Source: Podaxis mareebaensis
Taxonomy: Eukaryota; Basidiomycota; Agaricomycetes; Agaricales; Agaricaceae
Direction: 5' to 3'
Length of the DNA: 16,502 nucleotides
Assembly (NCBI GenBank): GCA_018524725.1
Contig: JAEUWP010000481.1
Span: forward strand, 1-16,502
The notes under the pieces were generated by a model. It saw only the letters and a list, made by a program, of their open reading frames with translations. It was not told the DNA's origin and made no database searches. Positions 8,699-16,502 of the stretch are shown piece after piece. The translations under genes were made by a program, and so were the position numbers. Every line of letters starts with the position of its first letter. The stretch's first letter is position 1.

Positions 8699-10546
8699 CT
8701 ATTGGTTGAATGTCATGGGACTAAAGGAACTGACGTGACCAGAATTGAGTTTGCGTAGACTGGAAGGGAAGAAGTTAGTTCTGGGAAGTCGATCGAGCGG
8801 AAATAGAACATCTCGACGAAAGTGGTCTAGGAGTGGAAGGTGGGAGGCAGTGTACAGCATGACAACGAAAATTGTGTGGGTCACAGGAAAGAAAAGCAAC
8901 GGCGGAAATACGGGAATGGAACTCACGCTTCGCGATGACGAAATGTAAACCCATGAAGATGAGATTTTCTGGCATAACCAACCACTGTTTGTTTCCACCA
9001 TGTCAATCAGAACACCGGGAATTCTGCCTAGGCCATTTTAACAAAGAGACTTACACATATCATTGATACGATCGTCCCGGCGCTGTGCAATCCAAAAATA
9101 GGGCAGCGAATACGTCAAAAATAGACGGAAGGACATGAGAAAAAAAGCGCACGTGGTTAATGAGCCCGTTTCAAACGCGTACAGGATGAGCGTGTCGATA
9201 ACGGCATTGAGACTGGATGTATGGTTAGGAACCGTAGCCACAGGCATATGATAATGTGGAGCCAAACGTACTTGAAATCAGTCGTCCGATTGGTTTTCAA
9301 CAGGAAAAATAATGAGCCAGTGATGAGGATGTCCACTATGGAAGAAAGTGCAAGCCCGAGTGTGAACAACCACTAATAATTGGGGTTAGAGGGATGTCAA
9401 TCAAAAAGAAATGGACGAACGCGGAATTGAAGCCTGAACTGGTTGAGGCTCTTGAGTTTAATCCTGGGTGGATAGGATGATATAAGTCTCGGGCTTCGGT
9501 GTTGGGAAACGGGCTCACATTGCGGCAGTAGTCGCTGGGAGAAAGAACTCAAAGTCAGAGATCGTTGGAAACACAGTCTGTACTAGTATGAGAAAATGGG
9601 ACAGGTGACTTACCGGCAGCAGAGACTGCAATTCCGGATCGTAAAGATTAGAATTATCCCATGGGGTTAAGGAAAAAGCTCACCTAGACGACATAGCGCT
9701 AGGAGAGCCTTCCGGGTTACATGTGTCAACGATACGGGCCTGATGGTGAAGGAAGGACATACGATGGGTAACGTCAAGTACCAGTTTCGTCGGCTCACTT
9801 TTTGCCAGTCAGGTGTTGATGTTCTCTTTGTAACGTCGCGGAAGACTCACGCATGAAGATTCGGTGTGAGAAGAAACTGGCCAACGTTAATGAGGATAAT
9901 GAATCTGAGGGATTGGGTGAACGTACCAATGGACGAGGAACGTAAGAACACCCTGATGATAGATAGTATAGGAGAAAGTCCGCTGAGAGAAGTCGAAAAA
10001 CGAACCGTCACGGCTACGGTGGACTTGGCAAAGTTTAAGTCGAGAAGGGAGTGGAATATATGATGCACATACAGATACAGTCCTGCAATGCGGCTCTTAA
10101 GGTCTCATGTCGCGTAGGGGTTGGCTTATGTATGGACTTACCAGGGTATAAAATCAATATGCTCCGCTTTCCCGAAGAACCCTATGAGGTAATCCCACAG
10201 ACCAGCCCACACAAGTCCAGTGTGTAGAGCATCGATGATCCTAACCATGGTTATACCGGTGCGATAGGAAAGGTGGTGGTGTCAAGCCTCACCAAATGAG
10301 GACAACCTGGGGGATGTTTAGTTGAGCGAGTAGCGATAGCCAGACGATTCTACGTGCCAATGCCTTAATCCTTCTATGATCACCATCGTACATCTTGAAG
10401 TAGATGACGACTTGTAGCGCGACCACTCCACTAAGTCTGGGTATAGTCATGAGTATTTGTCGACATGGGGAAGAAAGTACTGCCTACAGGGACGCATAAA
10501 GGCCACCTAAGAGTAGAGCACCGAGTTTTGCGGGGACGTTGACCAT
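8699..10546 (-). CDS. DUF6534 family seven-helix membrane protein, 18 exons
   Basis: Multi-pass membrane protein of a large basidiomycete family with no settled function. Exons (minus): 10546-10488, 10436-10358, 10306-10293, 10240-10142, 10082-10073, 10023-10006, 9952-9927, 9876-9851, 9797-9763, 9708-9684, 9625-9614, 9534-9519, 9463-9421, 9372-9272, 9212-9153, 9082-9055, 8984-8927, 8856-8699; 867 coding bases, 288 residues, phases consistent throughout. Family landmarks in order: LGALLLGGLYAS (helix 1), YFKMY, ALHTGLVWAGLWDYL (helix 2), LTFLVHCFFSHRIF (helix 3), LSRRNWYLTLPI, ALLALCRLVSA (helix 4), LFTLGLALSSIVDILITGSL (helix 5), VIDTLILYAFETGSLTT (helix 6), VMPENLIFMGLHFVIAK and LYTAS (helix 7 and after). 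The region that becomes DUF6534 is the C-terminal half. Seventeen introns measure 48 to 79 bases. Intron 2 has a GC donor and intron 17 has no AG at its expected acceptor. Apart from this the frame is open. A receptor or transporter role is speculation. Confidence 0.85.
8857..8926 (-). other. Last intron of the DUF6534 gene, acceptor AG missing
   Basis: The donor GTGAGT at 8926 is perfect and exon 17 ends in the conserved VIAK. The next exon should resume with the family's L-Y motif, which is present as TG TAC at 8856, but the two bases before it are GC and not AG. A loss of AG from an ancestral TGCAG would explain it. The first AG downstream (TAG at 8829-8827) is 30 bases on and keeps the frame, so splicing there would give a protein ten residues shorter without the L-Y motif. 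Confidence 0.65.
10307..10357 (-). other. GC-AG intron (intron 2 of the DUF6534 gene)
   Basis: The intron begins GCACGT after the codons for IKAL and ends CCCCAG before VVLIW. The protein joins smoothly to the next exon of only 14 bases. The alternative GT at GATGGTGATC would delete the conserved charged loop and is less likely. The donor hexamer is identical to that of intron 7 in the ene-reductase gene. Confidence 0.7.
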
Positions 10547-11250
10547 GTCGTGCGTAAGGTGGAGGACAGAACAAGAGAAGTGTCTCACGAGTTGGGGGAA
10601 AGAGTCCACAGGCTGAATGGCATTGCACCGTTGTATTAAGAGGGCCGGACGAGGGCGCCGGAGAGCTTGATCTGGCAATAATTGACTTGCATCTGGGGTC
10701 TCGATATATCTGACGATCCCTCATTCGGCTGAAAATTGATGTGACAACACGACGAGTAGGTTCGCAGTAACTAAGTTTGGCTAAGATCGCGATGGCCTAA
10801 CGGTGGCTACAGATATCTCTCGACCAAGGACAAATGGGGGACGCTTGGCACACGGTCTTGCGTTACGAGCAATCAATAGTCGTTGCGGGATTACGAGACG
10901 GCATTGAATGTGGTGTAGATTTGAATATGCCCCGCAATCCTTACGCTGGAGACTTCGTTTTGCAGGCGACTCTCCTTACGGTAGCATATGGCCTCGTGTC
11001 AAAGGGACAATGAGCTCTGATTCAAGGTCTTGGACCACAATTTTTTTTTGAAATTTCCAAGTGTGTCCGTGTGCGAGCAGGGACGGGTCGGAGAAAACGG
11101 AGAAGCGAGAGAATGGAAAGAGGAGCGAGAAGCCCCCGAATCAGGGCTTCTCGGAGGACCCCGTCAACCCTGACGCGCTGCTTATGTCAGCGCAATCAAT
11201 ATGCCTCGACATCGCGTCGCAGCTCTGGCGAGATCCACAAAACATCCACA
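10547..11250. promoter_or_regulatory. Divergent promoter region between the DUF6534 gene and CCT3
   Basis: The two start codons face away from each other across 704 bases. No clear TATA box serves either gene. A T-run at 11041-11049 and a strong inverted repeat at 11126-11153 lie on the CCT3 side. Open frames at 11061-11345 are shadows over the leader and the first intron and are not genes. Whether the two genes share control cannot be told from sequence. Confidence 0.5.
11126..11153. promoter_or_regulatory. Perfect 10-base inverted repeat upstream of CCT3
   Basis: CGAGAAGCCC (11126-11135) is matched by GGGCTTCTCG (11144-11153) with an eight-base loop, 98 bases before the CCT3 ATG. It could be a dimeric factor site, or a hairpin if it is in the leader. 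It contains GAA and TTC triplets as in heat-shock elements, but their spacing is not the canonical five-base phasing. Confidence 0.45.
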
Positions 11251-13376
11251 ATGGCCACACAGACTCCGGTATTCGTGATGAGTATGTCCTTAATCTTCCA
11301 CTATGGCTATCACTGACGTCTCCCTCCTCCAGACACTGCGCCTGAGCGCCAGTCAGGACGCAAAGCCCAGATCTCTAACATCACTGCCGCCAAAGTACGC
11401 AACCCACATCTGCAGCCCTATCATCCGCTTTATTCATGTCACAAAGACAGTCGCAGACGTTATCAGAACATGTCTTGGCCCCAAGGCCATGCTGAAAATG
11501 ATATTGGATCCGATGGGCGGTATATTGTAAGTTGCTGAAACATCGCGTTTGATTGCATAATAGCCTAAATCGTGGACGCCAGGCTCACAAATGATGGAAA
11601 CGCCATCCTGCGCGAAATCGACGTCGCGCACCCTGCTGCGAAGAATATGATCGAGCTGGCACGTACACAGGATGAGGAGTGTGGTGACGGAACCACGAGC
11701 GTCATTATCCTTGGTGAGTCTTCCCCTCACCATTTTGGTTGGAATTTCTCACTCACACCGACTCATCTCAGCTGGAGAGATCCTCGCACAGTCTCTTTCA
11801 CAGCTTGAGCGTGACATTCACCCTGTCGTCATCATATCAGCCTACAACAAGGCCCTCAAAGAGGCTCTTGAGATTGTCAAGCGGATATCAATTCCCATCG
11901 ATGTCAATGATGATGAGCAAATGCTCAAACTCATTAAAACTTCCATTGGGACAAAATTTGTTGTCCGCTGGTCCGATCTCATGTGCAAACTCGCATTGCA
12001 AGCCGTCCGGACGGTAGCTCAGGATGATGGGTCGATGAAGACAGTGGATATCAAAAGATATGCTCGAGTAGAAAAGGTTCCCGGTGGCGAAATTGAACAG
12101 AGTCGCGTGTTAGATGGTGTTATGCTGAACAAGGATATCACACATCCAAGCATGCGCCGTCGTATCAAAAATCCTCGCATCATCCTCCTTGATTGCCCTC
12201 TGGAGTACAAAAAAGGCGAATCCCAGACAAATATGGAATTTTCCAGGGAGACCGACTGGGAGCGGGCGCAGGCCATCGAAGAAGAGCAGGTCAAGGCAAT
12301 GTGCCACAAGATTCTTGAATTCAAACCCGACCTCGTATTTACGGAGAAGGGAATCTCAGGTATGCCCTCCGAACAACTTCATCCTCTGGGGCCCGGAGTC
12401 GCTCAAATTTTGCCAAGATCTTGCGCAGCACGTATTTGTACAGCACAACGTAACTGCTATTCGACGTGTTCGGAAATCAGATAATAATCGCATTGCCCTT
12501 GCCGTCGGCGCAACAATCGTCAATCGCGTGGAAGATCTACGAGAGTCCGATGTCGGCACAAAATGCGGCCTGTTTAATATCGAGAAGATCGGCGATGAGT
12601 TCGTCTATTTCTCACTCCTCACTAGTAGAAAATCATCAATCGATCGCTTCACTCAACAGATACTTCACCTTCCTCACCGAATGTAAAACACCCAAGGCTT
12701 GCACGATCCTCCTCCGTGGCCCATCAAAGGATATTCTGAACGAGATTGACCGCAACTTGGCCGATGCCATGTCCGTCGCGCGAAATGTCGTCTTTGATCC
12801 TACACTCGCACCGGGTGGTGGCGCTACCGAAATGGCCATCAGTGTTGGTCTCCATGCAAAGGCGAGAACGATCATTGGTGTTGAAGGATGGCCGTATAGA
12901 GCTGTGGCAGATGCTATGGAAGTTATTCCGCGAACACTGGTGCAGAACAGCGGAGGCAACGCGATCAGGGTTTTGACCGAACTTAGAGTGCGAATCCTTC
13001 TTTCTCCTATCACGACTTTTTGATTGACCTTTGATCGCTGATGATGATGGATAGGCTAAACACGCAAACGGCGATAATTCGTGGGGTGTGAATGGAGATA
13101 CGGGCAAGATTACGGACATGAAGGAGTATGGGCTGTATGAATCTGCTAGTGTCAAGATTCAGACGTTGAAGACTGCCATCGAGGTGCGTATGTGATCTGT
13201 CGGTCGGTTGTCAAGTTTGATTGATCGCGTTGATGGGCCCGGTTTCGGAATAGGCTGCCCGTATGTTGCTTCGCGTGGATGACGTTGTACAGGCTGTGAG
13301 GAAGGATCGCGAGCAACAGGGCGGTAGCGGAGTTGAACAAGGTGGTGCGGTCCCTGAGGAGATGATGGAGCAGTGA
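11251..13376 (+). CDS. CCT3: T-complex protein 1 subunit gamma (TRiC/CCT chaperonin)
   Basis: Subunit of the hetero-oligomeric double-ring cytosolic chaperonin that folds actin, tubulin and other proteins with ATP. Exons: 11251-11281, 11333-11394, 11447-11526, 11583-11713, 11772-12359, 12418-12598, 12660-12987, 13055-13183, 13254-13376; 1653 coding bases and 550 residues, the usual family length, with no stop or frameshift. Landmarks: [55 protein letters not shown], the ATP-site motif GDGTT (92-96), YKKGESQTN in the apical domain, [36 protein letters not shown] (410-416), [14 protein letters not shown], and [13 protein letters not shown] near the end. The gamma-type sequence through these motifs identifies the subunit. 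The ATG at 11251 follows a CCACA context and starts the short first exon typical of the family. The eight introns are 51 to 70 bases, all GT-AG. Expected to be constitutive and essential. Confidence 0.98.
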
Positions 13377-15652
13377 AAGAAAAACCTTCGATGGAAGAAA
13401 ATGTATTCGTCACATGCGACAATTAGATTGCGACTATGGATGCCTTGACGTGTCCAGCACTTTAGTTATATAATTAACTTCGCCTCGGGCTCCTGCACGG
13501 AACGGCCATGACTCCTTAGTACACGATATTTCGAAGTTCTCGGCTTACGAGTATACATTATGGCAAGATCGAGACTGAAGGAGGATTAGGAAGCGGGGAG
13601 GGGTGACCAGGGTCAAGTAAGGCCTGGTAGGCTCTGTGTAGGCTCTGATTGCGCTTCGAGGATAGATGCACATATCAAAAAGGGCAAGTGCCAGAAATGA
13701 CGCCGTCACTGAGTGTAGCAATGAAAGTCACTGTTCCCTCCGAGGCTTCGACTCCCATCAAAGTTCTAGTTGAACAAGCTTGGGAAGGGGACGCGTCAAG
13801 ACGAGCTTGGCTTTGGGAAACTCGACACCCCGGCCGGGAAAACCTCGGGCGTTAGGTAGGGACCGCGTCTATACTATGTGCCCGGATAGAGCATCTAAGC
13901 CGTGGGTAGGGGCATCCCTTGACTAGAAGCTCTGGAAAGGAGGAGGGTCCGTGCTTTGCGGCCTTCGGGGCCGGATACCCGCGAAGCCCGAGCTTGCTAT
14001 GGGATCCTTAACGCGTTTCTTATATCCGCCATTCATCTATGTTTTCATGTATTTTGTACATAATGAAGATGAGGAGCAGTACAGAAGGTCAACTGCCAGG
14101 GCGGTGAAGATGCGAAAGCCGAAGGTTGTCTTGGTCAGGACGAGGGACAAGAACTGTTTGGAGAGACCAGTGAGCTCTGCGCCTAGTGATTCAGTGGAGA
14201 CGACGAAATAGACGTTGCAACGCCTAATTCTGAACACGACTCCAATGGAAATATGAGACTATTCGCTGCGTCGCGGTTCGCCGCCCAATCGCATCCAGAA
14301 GCACAATTATCTATAAGCCCTGTATACTGCACTCCGAATGATGTAGAGGGCACCCATGCGCTCGACGACTTTGTAAATTCGAGGGTAGCAGTACACGTTC
14401 TCCCTACAACGATGATTGATGCTCAAGAGCACCCTTTCGAAAGCTAGGTCAGGTGCGGATGGCGGCACAGAGAATAGCTTGGAATATCCGGCCCTCGACG
14501 CAATCATGGTCGTGAAGAGAGATAGTGCTCCTTACAACGACGAAGAATGCGAGCACGGTTGCGTCCGTCAACTGATGAGCTTCGTTACAGAGTAAGAGCG
14601 TCCCGGGAGTAAAGATAGGACGAAGAGAGGTGGGTTTGAAGAATAAAAGAGGATAGTTAGGAGACGTCGGAGGGTTTTCGGGTGGTCCGACGAGCTTAGA
14701 ACACAAACGCGGGGTGATATTCGCTAGTGACTACTACAGAGGATTAAGTATTTGTAGACCTCGAAAGAATTAACTACTAGATTTGTACGTGGAACAGAAA
14801 TAGAAAAAGGAACGAAACCAACTAGACCAAAACCAAGCAGAAATTAGGCTACTGATTTTATGAAACAGGTACAGTAAGACACGAGAACAAAAGAGAATAC
14901 ATATTGTAAACAATAACCAGGAGAAGGGGACGCACAGACGGTGGAGATTCGAATGATCAGTACTTCAACTACAGCATATAACCAGGCTTAAGTGGTACGG
15001 TATCTATAGACAGTTGCAGGCGGAAATGGAGATGAGAAGACGAATACAAAATTACGATAGCTGGTAGACGGAGGGAAAGGAATGAGGAAGTGGGTGGACG
15101 GGTAGAAAAATGGATCTGGTCCCTTCGGCATCTTGCGAGTGAGTGCTCTGCTTACTAGGATTGGCCATTGTCGGAGGTGTCATGAGACGGGCGGGAAACA
15201 TTGATTTCTTGAGTAGGCGAATGAACGACTCCACAGTCGGTGCATATAGCTCAAACCGCTGGTGGAGGAGTTGGAGCCAGACGAGCACCGAGAATATTGT
15301 AAGGATGACCCACTGGTGCTAGACAAGAAGAAAAAAGTCGATGATGGAGAAGGTGGGGTAATAGATATGGGCTGTTCATACGACAGAGGAACCAACATTA
15401 AATCATTTTTTGTGGTGGCACAAATCACGAACACGTCTCAGACGGCACACCCGAACCGGTTGAAGAGGTGAATCCTACATATGGAGGAGCTCAAGAGCCG
15501 GCGCCAACCGCAAATTGAAGTTGAATTTTCGAATATCAAATATTCTTGTTCCATCTCCTGGACATGTTCCATGTTGCTAGCGTCTACAGATAAGATAAAG
15601 CTCTAAGGTGAATGTGAGTAAGTCTGGTGGAAGTGTTGTATCAGCATAAAAA
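13377..15652. other. Long stretch without a recognised gene
   Basis: The first 60 to 100 bases are probably the CCT3 3' untranslated region. Beyond that, open frames of 60 to 90 codons occur on both strands without recognisable domains. The least random is on the minus strand at 15040-15480: an acceptor-like CACCAG at 15264-15259 is followed by about 34 residues resembling an amphipathic helix, then a possible GTAAGC donor at 15154-15149. With microexon genes present nearby, a heavily split minus-strand gene here cannot be excluded, but I could not assemble one. The plus strand at 14750-14950 is purine-rich. Confidence 0.4.
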
Positions 15653-15967
15653 TTAAATATGGCAAATGTGTTGGAGGTGTTGCATAACTAAACAGTCACG
15701 ACAGATGGGAATGTCATAGACAGTCGGAGTCAACATATCCATACCCAGCATCGTCATCATTTGAGCTAATGAGCCTGGAACGTTAGCCATCAGTGAGTGA
15801 GAAATGTAGTGGGCGGATATGGGAAGGACGCTGGGTGGGAGGACTGTATTGTTAGTATGACCGCAAGTTAGGACCAAGGGGCACGATCTTGATTGAGGGC
15901 TGAAGCACTTGAGCAAGTGGTGATAAGAGTGTCCTCGTGGTGCAAAGCATCGTTGATGTCAGGTAGA
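15653..15967 (-). CDS. Possible exon or relict frame with Cys/His residues, unknown
   Basis: A minus-strand frame is open for about 104 codons from just after a TGA near 15970 to the stop at 15655-15653. It has no good ATG near its beginning; the first in-frame ATG lies past the middle. It contains scattered Cys and His residues, including CGH and, near the end, a CRDC motif, preceded by a methionine-rich piece (MMTMLGMDML). The spacing does not match a zinc-binding family I can name. It may be an internal exon, a relict, or chance. Confidence 0.2.
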
Positions 15968-16345
15968 CGCCTGGTAACTGAATGCTGTGAGAGTCTTGGT
16001 CACTCTATAAGTTGGTGGGTACGCTGGTCGAATGAATCAACTGCGAGGACAACAGATGAGTGTGCCTGTTTGCTGGTTTCACTTTCTGGGCATAGCCAAC
16101 GTAGAAGTGTTATTATGCTGAACACAGCATATTCGGGATTAGCCTCCCGTAGATGTTCATGGTCTGAGAGGAGCACATATCTGTGTTTCCCGGGTTGAAT
16201 GCTCCCATTTGTACGTTACCGATCTCGGTCCTGGATCGTTTCTTGCTGGGTGGTGGGCTTTAGTTGGGTTGGATGGTGCTTTGGGTTGTGAGGGAAGGGT
16301 GTTATTCAGTGGGGAGGTTTTGCTTCACTCTCTCGCTGTCTCCCC
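15968..16345. promoter_or_regulatory. Upstream region of the gene at the right edge
   Basis: No gene is identified here; an antisense-looking plus frame at 15893-16198 has no recognisable content. The last 30 bases before 16346 are strongly pyrimidine-rich, ending TCTCCCC just before an ATG, a common feature near fungal transcription and translation starts. Confidence 0.35.
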
Positions 16346-16431
16346 ATGCCGCTACTCGAAACCTTCAGGACTGTCATAGCTCGTTTCTCACGACGTGAGC
16401 AGTTGGCGCAGGAACGAGCCCCCACCCATCA
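16346..16431 (+). CDS. Probable first exon of a gene continuing beyond the window
   Basis: The ATG at 16346 follows a CT-rich leader and opens 28 codons and two bases up to a donor-like GTAAAT at 16432, which would avoid the in-frame TAA just past it. The peptide starts MPLLETFRTVIARFSRREQ, basic and helical in character, then a short polar tail. Nothing identifies the product from this piece alone. If the donor is not used, it is merely a 29-residue open frame. The following A+T-rich bases to the window end would be the first intron. Confidence 0.35.
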
Positions 16432-16502
16432 GTAAATTGGCTTAAAATAGTTATTACATGTTGATTTATATAATTCATCTGAAGAATAAGATGGACTATA
16501 AC

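Noticed and set aside
9866..10063. Plus-strand 65-codon frame over the membrane protein gene
   Set aside because: It is antisense to introns and microexons of the DUF6534 gene and has no independent support.
8699..10546. Pheromone receptor (STE3-like) or mating-type locus
   Set aside because: The seven-helix product follows the DUF6534 pattern, not the STE3 one, and no pheromone precursor with a CaaX end or homeodomain gene was found nearby.
11126..11153. Heat-shock element upstream of CCT3
   Set aside because: GAA and TTC triplets occur, but at spacings of 9 and 10 bases with no adjacent inverted pentamers of the canonical kind.
11061..11345. Plus-strand frames just upstream of and across the CCT3 start
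   Set aside because: They start in the leader and run through intron 1 in the wrong frame; the ATG at 11251 and the conserved N-terminus fix the true start.
12019..13155. Long minus-strand open frames opposite CCT3 (12019-12324, 12636-13013, 12724-13155)
   Set aside because: They are antisense shadows of the CCT3 exons and have no recognisable content; the sense strand is fully explained.
1..16502. tRNA, rRNA or CRISPR
   Set aside because: Reading for TpsiC-loop-like GTTCGAnnC with a foldable partner, and for regularly spaced repeats, gave no acceptable candidate.

Overview
This window looks like nuclear DNA of a filamentous basidiomycete, most likely an Agaricomycete. The genes are split by many very short introns (48 to 79 bases) with GT(A/G)xGY-type donors and YAG or AAG acceptors. 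One gene belongs to the DUF6534 seven-helix membrane family, which I know mainly from Agaricomycetes, and the chaperonin subunit reads as a typical basidiomycete CCT3. No bacterial-style operons, tRNA, rRNA or CRISPR were seen.

Layout. (1) 112-1905 has no CpG dinucleotide at all. It carries broken coding-like frames and CT-rich simple sequence, and looks like an old, methylated and mutated repeat or relict gene. (2) 1890-2838 is a proline-rich reading frame broken by a stop at 2013 and a later change of frame. (3) 3122-4749 (minus) is an intact eight-exon ene-reductase of the old yellow enzyme family, YqjM-like branch, 415 residues, with a TATA box about 100 bases upstream of its start. (4) 4750-8698 is gene-poor. 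It holds a long, once-interrupted minus-strand frame (7105-8055) that I cannot name, and otherwise only weak open frames. (5) 8699-10546 (minus) is a DUF6534 membrane protein gene in 18 exons, some only 10 to 18 bases long. It is invisible to simple ORF calling but rebuilds to 288 residues with every phase matching. Its last intron lacks a normal acceptor. (6) 11251-13376 (plus) is CCT3, the gamma subunit of the cytosolic chaperonin TRiC/CCT, intact in nine exons, 550 residues. It is transcribed divergently from the DUF6534 gene across about 700 bases. (7) 13377-16345 holds no gene I recognise, only a Cys/His-containing minus frame near 15.7-16.0 kb. (8) A probable first exon of a plus-strand gene starts at 16346, and that gene runs off the window.

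The three solid genes have unrelated jobs: cytosolic protein folding (CCT3), flavin-dependent reduction of activated alkenes (the ene-reductase) and an uncharacterised membrane protein. I see no pathway joining them. The most notable points are the hidden microexon gene with its damaged final splice site, the 1.79-kb CpG-free tract, and two introns that both start with the rare donor GCACGT.
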